NCBI GenBank assembly: GCA_900169235.1
Contig: FWCC01000040.1
Location: 147,391 to 211,390, forward strand
Source: Zarea fungicola
Lineage: Eukaryota; Ascomycota; Sordariomycetes; Hypocreales; Cordycipitaceae
DNA length: 64,000 bases
Reading direction: 5' to 3'
Part shown: positions 24,373 through 35,150 of the stretch, piece after piece
Numbering within the stretch: position 1 is the first letter of the stretch
Layout of the letters: each line of letters starts with the position of its first letter
Made by a program: the position numbers and the translations under genes
The notes under the pieces: generated by a model
Told to the model about the DNA's origin: nothing
The model's database searches: none
What the model saw: only the letters and a program-made list of their open reading frames with translations

Positions 24373-24863
24373 ACGACGCAAAAAATAGGAAGAGGCTTGT
24401 CGAAAGGCAAAAAAAAGTTACATGGAAGGTATTTCTTCCCCGACTACACTTGGTTTTGATGTAACTTTGTGTGTTATTGAAACGAGTCACAAGCAAGAGA
24501 GCAGGCGAAAAAAAAAGAAAGAAACGGGAACTAGAAAAAGGGGACAGGCCAAGAGATACCAGTATAATCTTTAAACTAATTTGAATAGACGGTATCTTTT
24601 TCATCTGTGCCATAGGAAGTCCAAACCACGGCCATCTTTACTTGGATGCATGACATGACATTGTTTCTTAATATCGGGTTGATAATCGGAATGTGGGCAT
24701 CGAAATAAAGGTTTAAATCTGATATAAGATTTTTTCTTTATTTTTCTACCAAAAAAATGCATATTTTTCTTCAGTGGTACATGATACAAGATTAAATAGA
24801 ATAAAAACAAAGCCAATTTTACGCCAGCACTTTCCTATATCCCAAACGCAGCCTCCACCATCT
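24373..24863. other. Convergent 3' region of cbr1 and ctr9
   Basis: About 0.5 kb of AT-rich sequence between two genes that converge. It holds both 3' UTRs and polyadenylation signals. No coding region is seen. Confidence 0.6.
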
Positions 24864-27800
24864 CTACTCATCGTCTTCCTCATCGCTTTGGACTACCCGG
24901 CCGCGGCGCGCCCTCTTGGTAGGCTGACGGACAGTGGGCTCGTCGTCATCATCCCCCTCTTCACGGCGCGGCTCGTCATCGTCATCGTCCACGTCCATCT
25001 TGTCGTTACCGCCAGCATTGGATTCATCGTCGGCTGCATCCGACGCCGCGGGACTCGAGCGCTCGATGCGGTCCGCCCTATCCAGGATGTCGTCCTCATC
25101 ATCGTCGCCGTCGCCTTCGCCATCTTCATCGCTGTCGACGACAATCTCGGCAGACTTGAACTTGGAACTTTCGCGCGTCGTCAGGCGGCGCTTCTTCTTG
25201 GCGTGGGTGTTGGTTTCCTCGTCCGAATCGTCGTCGTCGTCGTCCTTGGCAGCCTTCTTTTTGGATGACCGCTTCGGCTTGCCCTCGCCCGCGGCACGGG
25301 GGGCGGGCTTCCGCTTGCGCTTCACTTTGTTGCCGTCCTCGTCCTCAGTCATCTCTTGGTCCTTCAGTCGGCGCTCCGCCTCCAACTCTCTCTCCCGCTC
25401 CTCCGTTTCTAGCTTCACCCGGGCAGCCATCTCATCGCGCTCCTTGCGGATCTTCTCTTGGCGCTCCTTCTCCTTGGCCAGGACCTCGGCGCGCTCGGCC
25501 TCGCGGCGCTTGAGCTCAGACTCTCGCTGGCTCTGTGCGGCCGCAATCTTCTCCTTGTTGACCTCTTCCCATTCCTTTTGCTTGCCAATAGCGCGCTCTA
25601 GCTGCTTGCGCAATGTGTTTCGGGCCATGTTGGCTCGCTGTTCGACATCGTGCTTGGGATACGGCGTCTGGGGGTCCGCAGCAATGACGTCTAGCGACTC
25701 AATGGCAGCTTCGAGACCCTCGGCTGCCTTCTCTAGCTGCTCTGCCGTGCGCCTGTTCTCTGGCAGACCTTGGATTGTCGTGACCAGCTGAATCTGAACA
25801 AAAGCAACGTTGAACTTGTAGTGAATCTGCTCAGGGGCAACTGCCAACGCCTTCTCAGCGCATTCGAGGGCTTTGCTATAGGCATCGATATCGCGCTCGG
25901 CGCGGCCTCTATTCAGCCATGTGCGGCCAAGGCAGGCAAGGATAGAGGCGTCATTCTGCTTGCCTTCTTTAGACAAAGCAATCTCGTAACTCTCAATGGC
26001 CTTTGAAAACTGTTTGAGCTCGGCATAAATGTGACCGAGATTGACGTAGAGATTGGGTTCCTTGACAGTCTCGCGAATACTGTTGAAGATGGCAAGCGCA
26101 TTCTTGTAATCCTTCTTGTCCTCGACAAGCGCAATAGCCACACCCTGCGCAGCATAAGCGTTCTTGGGGTCCAGAGACAAAGCCTTCTCAAAGAACTCGA
26201 CTGCTTTTCCGTAGGCCGCACTGCGCTTTTGCTTGTCGGATTCTGTCTCACGTCTCATCTCGCGGGCTTGCATCATATGAAGATTACCCATACCGACAAG
26301 AGCATATCGGTCGTGCTTGTCGTAGTTTTGTAGAGTGTGCTTATAATGGCGAAACTCTGGATCCTCTGTAACGTTGCCCGGTCGCTTTCTCGAGACCTTG
26401 CCCAAGTACCATCCGTAGAGAGCTCGGACCTCAACATCACTTGTGTTCTCTTGGTATAGCTTCGCGACGGCATCGGGACCCTCTTTGTTGGGGCTTCTTC
26501 TCAACTTGATATACGCCAGGCGAGCGCGGGCGTCAGTGTAGTCGTCGTGGCGTTCTAACAGACCCTCATACACTTCAACGGCCTTGTCCGCGAGACCTTG
26601 AGCCTCGTAACTGCGAGCCAGATTAAAACTAATTGTCGAAACGAGGGCGTCAGTGTCGACGGTGCTATCCCTATCGCTCATCTTCATGCATGCGCCAAGG
26701 GCGGCCTCGAACATCTCGCTGGCCAAGGCATTTTTTTCAGCCTGAAAGTGGAAGCAGCCAATGTTGTTTAGTAGTTGGGGGGGAAGGAATTTACGGATGG
26801 CTGCCTGGACTTCAGTCTCTTCCGTGACGCCTTCGGGATACTCTGAGGAGGGGATTTGTTCCAATTCCAGCTGCTCCACTTGCTGCAGGCACTGGAGTGC
26901 CTTTTCTGGATTCTCAGATTCGTAGAGACGAGCGAGGTTCAGCAGAACAGAGGCATCAGGGGAAATATTCTTTTTGGCATCTTTCCAGGCATGTCTGACA
27001 GATTCCAAAAGGTGGATTGCTTTCTTCATTTCCGCCGACTTGTCTTCCTTGGCATCGTTTGTCTGACTGGCAAAGATCTCCTCAGCATACAAAGTGCCAA
27101 GAAGGATCATTGCTTCGTGACTCTTTGTCTGTTGAATCATCTTTTCCAGACGAAGTTTGGCCTCACCAAGGTCATTCTTCAAGACAGACAGCTGTGCCGC
27201 ACCAAATTTGGCCGGAAAGTAGCCAGTGTCAGTTCCTCCTCGCGCATCGTCGGCTCGACGGTAGAAATCATTGGCGTGATCTGTCTCGCCATTGTAGTGA
27301 GCTTTTCTGGCCAAAACATACCAACCATCACTAGCAATGGCATTGACGTCGGTGTATTGGATGGCCTTGTGAGCCAATTTATCGGCATTGTCCCACGACT
27401 TGCGCGAGAGGAAGTAGCTTGAAAAAGTCGAGCATGTTAGGGGAAGATCTTTGTCCAGTTTGAAAGATTTTTGTGTGTACTCCGTCATGGCTTTTTTGTA
27501 AAGCTTGACAAAGTCCTCACTGTTGACCGGGACGTGACCACTGGCATCTAGATAATACAAGCCGAGCAGGATGTTTGGAACCTTGGAGTCGGGGTTGATT
27601 TCCAGACTTCGCTCCCACGCCGTCTTGGCATCTTTCTTGAATCCAAGCTGCCAGAAACAACAGCCAATACCGATGCGCGGGTCAGGATCCACTAGGTCGG
27701 GCTTCTTCTGCAGGACGTCTTGGTAAAGAGCAAGCGCTTCGGGATACTTATGTAGGGAGAAGAGCGCACGTGCTTTGCCCATAAGCGCCAGCATGTTCTT

Positions 27801-28451
27801 GCCCTGAGATACCCGTAGGGCGTCGTCGAACGATTTGACTGCAGTCTTTAGAAGCTCTTGTTTCTCAGAGCCAATTCCACCAGCCGTTTTCGAGGGAGCC
27901 TGCAAGGATGCCCTGAGGAGAAGCAGTACACCACGGGCAAGGAAGATGGGCGGGAAGGAAGGATTGAGGCGAGCAGCGTCGTTGAGAGATGATGTCGCGA
28001 GCTGGAGGTAGTGTTCCTTGGTCTTGACCTCGGATGCTCGTATTCCATCCGGCGCAACACGGGGAGCCTCACGACTTTTCCAGAGATACATCCAGCAAAG
28101 ACAGCAAATCATGCTGACCTTGTCGCGCGGGTTGCTTGTGTTGCTCTGGATGGCACCGCCGCCACGTAGGAGCATTTCGATGGCGTGGTCAATCTTGTGC
28201 TGCTTGGCGTATGCAAGCGCAACCGTCATCCAATACGTCTTGGCGGCATGTTCGTTTTCGAAGAGCGTACAAAGCTCCGTAGGGTCGTCGACGAGGTCTT
28301 CGAGATCGATTTCGACAGCTTCGTCTTCCTGATCACCTTGAACGGGGATATCGATGGCTGAGGGAATATCGGAGAATCTGATGCTGACAGGAACAGTGGC
28401 AGGGTCGCCATTTGCAACCCCATTGGCCGTTCCGTTGGCCAGGGCAGCCAT
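24864..28451 (-). CDS. ctr9: RNA polymerase II Paf1-complex subunit Ctr9 (TPR protein)
   Basis: Single-exon gene of 1195 residues. Ctr9 is the large TPR scaffold of the Paf1 complex, which travels with RNA polymerase II and promotes histone H2B ubiquitination and H3K4/H3K36 methylation. Tetratricopeptide repeats run through about residues 60-900, with recognisable helices such as FFEKALSLDPKNAYAAQGVA, ALALYQDVLQKKPDLVDPDP and LYVNLGHIYAELKQFSKAI. A long charged coiled coil (about 925-1040) and a Lys/Arg then Asp/Glu-rich tail follow, as in fungal Ctr9 (fission yeast Tpr1). Length matches the family. The ATG at 28451 begins the conserved frame. The acidic tail, with repeated Asp-Asp-Asp runs, ends at RRGRVVQSDEEDDE. 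Confidence 0.95.
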   Translation of the reverse strand: MAALANGTANGVANGDPATVPVSIRFSDIPSAIDIPVQGDQEDEAVEIDLEDLVDDPTELCTLFENEHAAKTYWMTVALAYAKQHKIDHAIEMLLRGGGAIQSNTSNPRDKVSMICCLCWMYLWKSREAPRVAPDGIRASEVKTKEHYLQLATSSLNDAARLNPSFPPIFLARGVLLLLRASLQAPSKTAGGIGSEKQELLKTAVKSFDDALRVSQGKNMLALMGKARALFSLHKYPEALALYQDVLQKKPDLVDPDPRIGIGCCFWQLGFKKDAKTAWERSLEINPDSKVPNILLGLYYLDASGHVPVNSEDFVKLYKKAMTEYTQKSFKLDKDLPLTCSTFSSYFLSRKSWDNADKLAHKAIQYTDVNAIASDGWYVLARKAHYNGETDHANDFYRRADDARGGTDTGYFPAKFGAAQLSVLKNDLGEAKLRLEKMIQQTKSHEAMILLGTLYAEEIFASQTNDAKEDKSAEMKKAIHLLESVRHAWKDAKKNISPDASVLLNLARLYESENPEKALQCLQQVEQLELEQIPSSEYPEGVTEETEVQAAIRKFLPPQLLNNIGCFHFQAEKNALASEMFEAALGACMKMSDRDSTVDTDALVSTISFNLARSYEAQGLADKAVEVYEGLLERHDDYTDARARLAYIKLRRSPNKEGPDAVAKLYQENTSDVEVRALYGWYLGKVSRKRPGNVTEDPEFRHYKHTLQNYDKHDRYALVGMGNLHMMQAREMRRETESDKQKRSAAYGKAVEFFEKALSLDPKNAYAAQGVAIALVEDKKDYKNALAIFNSIRETVKEPNLYVNLGHIYAELKQFSKAIESYEIALSKEGKQNDASILACLGRTWLNRGRAERDIDAYSKALECAEKALAVAPEQIHYKFNVAFVQIQLVTTIQGLPENRRTAEQLEKAAEGLEAAIESLDVIAADPQTPYPKHDVEQRANMARNTLRKQLERAIGKQKEWEEVNKEKIAAAQSQRESELKRREAERAEVLAKEKERQEKIRKERDEMAARVKLETEERERELEAERRLKDQEMTEDEDGNKVKRKRKPAPRAAGEGKPKRSSKKKAAKDDDDDDSDEETNTHAKKKRRLTTRESSKFKSAEIVVDSDEDGEGDGDDDEDDILDRADRIERSSPAASDAADDESNAGGNDKMDVDDDDDEPRREEGDDDDEPTVRQPTKRARRGRVVQSDEEDDE

Positions 28452-29181
28452 TATGATGCGTGGGCTGATGAAGGAAGCTGGAGCAGAAGTGGCCCGTCGC
28501 CTTTCCTATGGCGTTGGGTGGTTCACAGCTTCGTGCCCGCCAACTAGCGCGCTGATGACGAAGCTGGCTCTGGTGTCAGAAGGTTGTACAATTCTCCAGG
28601 AGCAGTCCCAAAAGGCTGCAAGCGAAATTGGCGCTCTTTTGCGGCCGTGGGACGAGATTGACGTCGATTGCAGATGTTGCGAATGTCGCAGGGAGCAAGT
28701 TTGAATTTCGCGACAGCCCATGGGTGAGGGAGGTGGTCCGTGCACGGCAGCTGGTCCTCACCTTGCTTTATTAACCGTGATGGTGAGGTTTGTGGCCATA
28801 ACGACAGGAAATATGAAGAAATGAAATAAAATGAGAAATATATTTAAATTTAGCTATGAATCTCTCTAAAAGGATGAGACAAAAAAATGAAGTTTATTGT
28901 ATAGTTTGTTTGAAGCAGGCAGCTGGTATTCAATCCGAGCTTGGCACTTGCCATAAGCTTGTCATTTTAAGCTGGGCGAGCATTTTCATTGACTGTCAAT
29001 ACTTTGTAAACGAAATTTGCCATCATCCGCAGTGGTGCAACTGATTTGAAACACTCGAATCCAAGGGAGTTGTTATATGCACAGAAAAAATTCCAAAAAA
29101 TCTCTTATATTCTCTCCAGTGCTGCTGCGTTCCAGCACACGATCCTTTTGGTCTCGGGTTTAAGCCAAGTCGGTGGCTTAA
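28452..29181. other. Divergent promoter region between ctr9 and small hypothetical gene
   Basis: About 0.7 kb. The first 300 bases are the ctr9 leader and promoter (minus strand). From 28780 the sequence is AT-rich. No separate gene is supported; short frames at 28354-28704 and 28856-29044 look accidental. Confidence 0.55.
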
Positions 29182-29838
29182 ATGGACGACAAAGACACCA
29201 TTACAGATGCATTAACTGATCGAGATGGCTCAATTAGCACGACTGGTGCAACAGTTCACAGTGATGACTTTCAGATTCCTGGGCAGCAACAGGAAGAGTG
29301 CAGCCAAGACAAAACCGAGGAAAACCTTTCACAGAAAGAATTGAAAAGAGATTTCTGGCATGAAGAAAACTGCATAAAAACGGTTGAAATCATGATTGGA
29401 AGCGATAGTCAAGTGCCATCGTTTTCATCACTAGGCTCTACTGCTTCCACCTCACCCTATGGCAGCTTTACTACCAGCTTGGGAGACGGCGATGCCGAAA
29501 AACCACGACGATATGTATACAGCACAGAGGGCCCAAACAAAAGAGAAGAGCCAGTACATAATCATGAAAAATTGCAAACCATCTCACGGCGACGACATCG
29601 AGAGGAGAGGCGAGCGGCATGGGAGCGCACGTAAGCATTTAAAGGCGTGCTCAAATACAACTTGTCTAATGGTGCGCACAGTACATATTCTGACAGAAGA
29701 AACAGCTTACCCAGTTGCCCAAGCTCGCCAATGCCAATACATCAAGGTGGCGGCAGCTATAGTGAGAGGTGTGCGCAGCGTGAGCAGCATGAGCAGCGTG
29801 AGCAGCGTGGGGGGAGTATCTGGCAGCATGATGATTGA
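29182..29838 (+). CDS. Hypothetical protein, two exons
   Basis: Exon 29182-29630 and exon 29682-29838 join in frame to 201 residues across a 51-nt intron with a GTAAGC donor, a GTCTAAT branch sequence and a CACAG acceptor. No family is recognised. The N-terminal half is acidic and Ser/Thr-rich with SFSSLGSTASTSPYGSF; then comes a strongly basic cluster (RRRHREERRAAWER) next to the splice junction; the C-terminus is Ser/Pro-rich and then Gln/Glu/Arg-rich from a short GAGCAGCRT repeat (about 29776-29812). The matched reading frame on both sides of a well-formed intron is the main support. The ATG context is weak. It could be a lineage-restricted regulator, or a chance open region. Confidence 0.45.
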
Positions 29839-30671
29839 CAGGGATATTTCAAAGTTTCATATCTGGGTACTGAGCTTCTTTTTATTTATCCGTCTGACGT
29901 TCTGCGAGTTGTTCCAAGTCTAACAAGTTGCAGTAATGCTGATCGTGGTATGTGGCGCACCACAGCAAGACATGGCACGCTGTCTTTTAATCTCGGGCTG
30001 GAGAAGCTCAAGAATTGTTGAAGAATAGGGGAAGAAATCATATTTACTGAATAATTTCAAGAAGTGTGGCAGATTAATTTTTCAACATGAATAGTACATA
30101 CGAGTATTACCTGGTACCAATTCTGTCACAGTCTTCCTTTCACTAAACTACAGTGGCCACAGCACCGACTCTAGGGGCCACGCGGCGGGACAACCAACCG
30201 CACCAGCGTGTCCAGCGCTGGGAACGCTGGACAGAGCAAGAGGGGTGACGCAACTGGCCTGTGCTCCACTGAAATCGTCATCACCACACCAAAGCTGGCG
30301 GCCACCAGCAAAGCGCCTCAGTTCAGCGCCGCAATCCTGGCGCAGCCTCTGAATCCGGAGCTGCGAAGCTTGGCCTTGGCTCCTTCATCCTCCTCACGCT
30401 TCTTGCCCGCCACTGGGCATCAACACCAAAACGACCTGCATCTTTTGTACGACTGGCATCGGAGAATGGCGACACAGTTCTATCGATTTTCTTAACTTAA
30501 GCTTCTGCGCGAACCCTGCTGCCTTGACAAACGCATCCGGCTTCCCCGCCATTTCTTAGGCCGAGCTTCCTAGTGATCGCCGCCACTCCTGCCTCGCGCC
30601 TTTACCTTGGGAGAGTGCTGAGAGCCTCAAATTCAATATCATTTTAACCATAGCCATACCACAAAGACACA
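29839..30671. other. Intergenic upstream of snx41
   Basis: About 0.8 kb with the snx41 promoter and leader. A 95-codon open frame at 30208-30495 has no family resemblance and probably lies in the leader. Nothing else is seen. Confidence 0.55.
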
Positions 30672-32799
30672 ATGTGGAATGATGACGAGGATAACAACCC
30701 TTACGGGACGAGCTTTGACCGCCGTGATTCGCAAACCTCGTCCTCGGTGAACCCTACTTCTCCGACCACCCGCGACTGTAAGTGGATTGTAGCTCACTCG
30801 GTTGGTTTTGCGCATTGAATATTCCATATCATTTTACATGTAACCCCCCCCCACACTTGCTCTACTCCTCTGACTTGATTGCCTCACAGTTAACTCGTAC
30901 GAATCTGCCGGGACTCCCACCGGCAGCGACGATGAAGCTCCTGCATTTGGCGATGGCGCTGCTGTCATCCATCCGGCTGCTGAAGACGTAGCCACGGATG
31001 GCGCGACTCCGAAGCGTAAACCAGGCGGATACTCAAGCCGAATCGAGCAGATCCTCTACGAGAATCCCACCATGCAAATCATTATAACAGACGCGGGCAA
31101 GAGCCTGGAGAGTGGCGGCCGCCATATCGTTTATACTATTCGCACCGGAGTATGCATTACTATCTCCAACATGGCAGCACTAGCCCTAACCCCCTCAATA
31201 GGATCTCGAGGTTCGACGACGATACTCTGAATTCGCCTCGCTCAGAGACGCCCTCACCCGTCTGCATCCCACCCTCGTCATTCCTCCAATCCCCGAGAAG
31301 CACACAATGGCGGATTATGCTGCACATCCGACGAGTGCCAAACAGGATCAGCAAATCATTGATCTTCGTAAGCGCATGCTAGCAGTATTCTTGAACCGCT
31401 GCCGCCGCATGGAATCGGTCCGCAATGACGGTGTGTGGTTGAGATTCCTTGACCCAAATGCTAGCTGGGTATGCTGTCCTCCCCCCTGTGCCTGCATTAG
31501 AATTCTAACGCGCTACTTAGAGCGAGGTTGTAAACTCTCATCCGATTGCCTCGATACCTAAGAACGTTCTCAAGGCGCCGCCTTTGGATACCGCCAACCC
31601 GACACCTGGCCATCTTTATCTTCCTGTTCCCGCATCGTCCGCAAAACTCCGAACTTCGTCTGGTGGCGGCTCCTCATTGAGCTCCTCTGTCATTCAAGGC
31701 GCTGCCAACACCATCGGTCGATTCCCCGGGGATGCTACAAATCTCAGCGAGCAGGAACTTGACCCATACTTCACCACATATGAGGCTTCCATCAAGGAGC
31801 TCGAGACACTTCTAACGGGTCCCATGGAAAAAGTCAATCGCAGAACGCTCAGCCATCTGTCTTCTCTTGCTACCGACCTTTGCGAATTAGGCTCTAGATA
31901 CAACGCGTTTGCTCTCTCTGAACAGGCGCCGTCGCTTGGACCTGCGATTGAGAAGATTGGCCAGGCCGCAGATTCCTCGTACATTGCCACAGAAGAACTT
32001 GCAGGATCACTCGGCGCTAGCTTTGCTGAGCCCATGAGGGAAAATGCCCAGTTTGCAGGCGTGGTTAGAAGTGTGCTGCGATACCGAGTGCTGAGGCGCG
32101 TCCAGCAGGATCTTACAGAAGAAGAGCTGGAGAAGAAGAGAGCGCTTCTGGAACAATTGGAGCGCAGCGAATCTGAAGCTCGGCGCATCGAGCAGTATCT
32201 TTCCAGCAGTCAGCAGATCGCGCCGCCACCGAAGCGGTCGACCAGCCTTAGGGAGCCGCCCACGTACCAGCGCAATCAAGAAGACACCGAATCAATCGAC
32301 TCTGACTTTCCTCCAACCCACGGCGACTTCCCATCTAGCACGCCAGAGGCTGGCCAGGGTCTCCCAGAGAGAAGCCCCACCAACACACACAAGAAGATGC
32401 CGAGCAGCAACTCCATTACCAATAGAATTTTCGGCCCTCTTCGCCATGCCGTCCAGGGCGTAGTCGATGTTGACCCCGAGCGCACACGCCGCGATACTAT
32501 TGGCAAGACTCGAGAATCGATTGGCCAGCTGGAACAGGCCCAAGTTGTTTCTGAAAAGGATGTAAAGGACGCCAGCGCCAGCGTTTTCAAAGATTTACGT
32601 AGATTCCAGGCTGACAAGGAAGAAGACCTGCGCCGATACATGGTACGTATATGATCTTGTTGTAATATCAAAAAGATTTCTCTTGCTAACCAGAAATGAA
32701 CAGCTTGCGTATGCCAAGAGCCAAGTTGAGTGGGCAAAGAAGAGCAAGCAGCAATGGGAGGAGGCGCGGGTTGAGGTTGACAAGATTGATGACAGGTGA
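30672..32799 (+). CDS. snx41: Sorting nexin Snx41 (PX-BAR protein)
   Basis: Five exons: 30672-30777, 30890-31149, 31202-31468, 31521-32642 and 32704-32799, giving 616 residues. Snx41 pairs with Snx4-type nexins for retrieval from endosomes to the Golgi and for selective autophagy. The acidic N-terminus (MWNDDEDNNPYG) is typical. A PX domain spans about 90-211 with the phosphoinositide pocket motif RRRYSEF and the PPIPEK loop. The rest forms a BAR-type helical region (about 290-615) with a coiled coil (EEELEKKRALLEQLERSE) and a low-complexity insert. Four introns (112, 52, 52 and 61 nt) have GTAAGT, GTATGC, GTATGC and GTACGT donors. The frame is maintained throughout. The alternative Atg20/Snx42 is less likely given length and N-terminus. 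Confidence 0.92.
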
Positions 32800-33318
32800 C
32801 TTAAACTTACATAAATCCCCTGGGGAGCAAACAATTTGTCATTTGGAGTTGGGACGCTTAATTTACATGGCCAGTAGATAGTTTGTGGCAGCAAGTATAA
32901 TTTTAAAAGGGAGCTGTTTCGCGCTTGTCAGCAATATAGTTGGTAAAATATTGTAAGTATCGGTGAGCAAATGATTAAACTAATTCGCTCGGAATTTACA
33001 ATTTAATATTCAGCGTAAATTGTATACTATATTTATTACCATGGCTGGTGACGCTTGGTTGCTTGTTTTGTGTACTATCCAGAAGCCACCGCCAGCTATC
33101 GATAACGCGCCACATCGAACTACTTCCAACAAAGGCATTGCCGGCCTGTCAACTTTCCCAACCAAGCCATCCAACTCCGTAAAGCCCAAACTCCATATTT
33201 TCGAAAGCGCTCTCCTAGCTACTCATTTTTCGTATTATGCCATCGTGTCCATTTACAAGAATTCTGCTGGGCTAGTGCCTCACGTCATTTTGTCACAATA
33301 AACAAGCCTTTCGTTTCT
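32800..33318. other. Intergenic between snx41 and ceg1
   Basis: About 0.5 kb, AT-rich at the start (snx41 3' UTR), then the ceg1 promoter. A 93-codon frame at 33020-33301 has no recognisable character. Confidence 0.55.
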
Positions 33319-34627
33319 ATGCAACCCTCCCAACCCTTTCAACTGGGCAGGAACCACGAACGCGCCATGGAGCCTCGAGCCGATGGTCCTATAGCCACCA
33401 TCGCCGAACCCGGTGTCAAGGCAGATGGGCAGCTCTTGTATACTATGCGCAAGGAGGTTGCAAATCTCCTGGGCCGCAGCCAGACTGGGTTTCCTGGCGC
33501 GCAACCAGTTAGCTTCGGGCGCAAACATATTGAAGCTCTGAAGACACAAGAGTGTGTTTCCTGGTCCCTACTCCCTTATAGCATCCGTGAAACCGGAAAG
33601 CTGCATCAAGTTTACGAAATCATGCTAACGTTTGGACAGCTACTACGTCTGCGAAAAATCCGATGGTATTCGCTACCTTTTATATTCGACCAGAGACGAG
33701 AGTGGCGGCGAGGCGCACTACCTCATCGACCGTAAAAACGACTACTGGTTTATTACCAACAGGAACCTGCATTTTCCTCTTGACAATGACCAGACAGCGT
33801 TCCATGTTGATACGGTACTCGATGGCGAGCTCGTGTGGGACAACAAGGCTGGCGGTGGCCAGGAGCCCCGTTTCCTCATCTTTGATTGTCTTGTCATGGA
33901 TGGACAGGTCCTCATGGACCGCACGCTAGATAAACGACTGGCGTACATCAAGGAGCGGTTCTACACGCCGTATAAGCGCCTTTTCAAAGAGTTTCCCGAG
34001 GAGCTCAAGTTCCAGCCGTTTTATGTCGAGATGAAGCCGTTCCAGCTTGCCTATGGAATCGAGATGATGTTCAAGCAGGTCCTGCCCAACCTCAAGCACG
34101 GAAACGACGGCCTCATCTTTACGTGTCGCCACACTTCGTACCGCCACGGCACCGACCCCAACATTCTCAAGTGGAAGCCGCCCGAGGAGAACACCATTGA
34201 TTTCTTGCTCAGGCTACACTTTCCGACGGTGGAGCCCAACGAGGCAGAGCGCCAGGCGGGCTATACGGAGCCGTTTGTCGACTACGAGAGCGTGCCGCGC
34301 GCGGAGCTCATGGTGTACAAGGGAGACAGCGGCATGGACCGGTACGAGCCGTTTCAAGACCTGTACATGACGGAGGAGGAGTGGGAGATGCTCAAGGGCC
34401 TCGGCGATCCCCTCAATGACCGCATCGTGGAGTGCAACCAGGATGACCAGAGGCGATGGCGGCTGCTCCGTTTTCGCGACGACAAGCTCGAAGCCAACCA
34501 CAAGTCCACCGTCACGAGCGTCTTGGATAGTATCAACGACCGCGTCGACCAGCAGGATTTGTACCGTGCCGCGGGACCAATTCGTGATAATTGGAAGGCA
34601 CGCCAGGGACGGGTTGAGCGCAAATAA
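33319..34627 (+). CDS. ceg1: mRNA-capping enzyme guanylyltransferase (alpha subunit)
   Basis: Exons 33319-33551 and 33640-34627 (intron 88 nt, GTGTGT donor, GCTAACG branch, CAG acceptor) give 406 residues. The enzyme forms a covalent Lys-GMP intermediate and transfers GMP to the 5' end of nascent RNA polymerase II transcripts. All nucleotidyltransferase motifs are visible in order: EKSDGIR with the catalytic Lys at residue 84, VLDGELVWD, FLIFDCLVMDG, NDGLIFTC, ILKWKPPEENT, and the C-terminal OB-fold motif WRLLRFRDDK. As in other fungi the triphosphatase is a separate protein. The start is uncertain: the in-frame ATG at 33367 has better context (GCGCCATGGAG) and would give 390 residues starting MEPRADG. 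Both keep all motifs. Confidence 0.95.
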
Positions 34628-35150
34628 AGCTCTGTATGAAATTCTCACGGTACTTTGCTACAGAGTTTCTTCTTCTTCTTTTCTCTCTTCGTTTTTATAA
34701 CTCGGAGAAAGGCGTTTCTGTCTTACTATAGGACCTGCTTGATTTACGGGGCGTCATATGTTTGTTGGCTAGGGGCGTTGGATAAGCTGGGAGGTGTTTT
34801 ATTTATTCATTACACAAAGACTCTGAACTATTTCCCTGTTTTCGCCTCTCTTTGGGCCACCTGGTTTCTGTGACAATTATACAAGCAGAGATCTTTCTAG
34901 GATACAAAAATCAAGGCTCAATAATCAAGGCCCATGTTTTCAATTCCCCTTTGCTAGGATGGAAAAATTGAAGCAAAAGTAAAAAGCGGAAAGCAAAGAA
35001 GTCAAAACAAAAAAAAAAAGACAAAAAGTTCTCCAAGGAGGACAGAGATTGAATTAGAAGCTGGAAAAACGCTCGTTTGGCATACCACCTCCAATGCCAA
35101 ACCTTTGCCATCGACAATGGGGAAGAAAGGGCCTGCCGGTTTTGTATTCT
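34628..35150. other. Convergent 3' region of ceg1 and surface-protein gene
   Basis: About 0.5 kb, T-rich then A-rich, consistent with two facing 3' UTRs. Poly-A at about 35008-35020. No gene. Confidence 0.6.

Noticed and set aside
24934..25791. 285-codon plus-strand frame, Ser-rich
   Set aside because: It is the complement of the acidic and charged tail of ctr9; Ser runs arise from reversed Asp/Glu codons.
29776..29812. Short GAGCAGCRT repeat considered as a CRISPR-like array
   Set aside because: Units are nine bases without spacers; it is a simple tandem repeat in a putative coding exon of a eukaryote.
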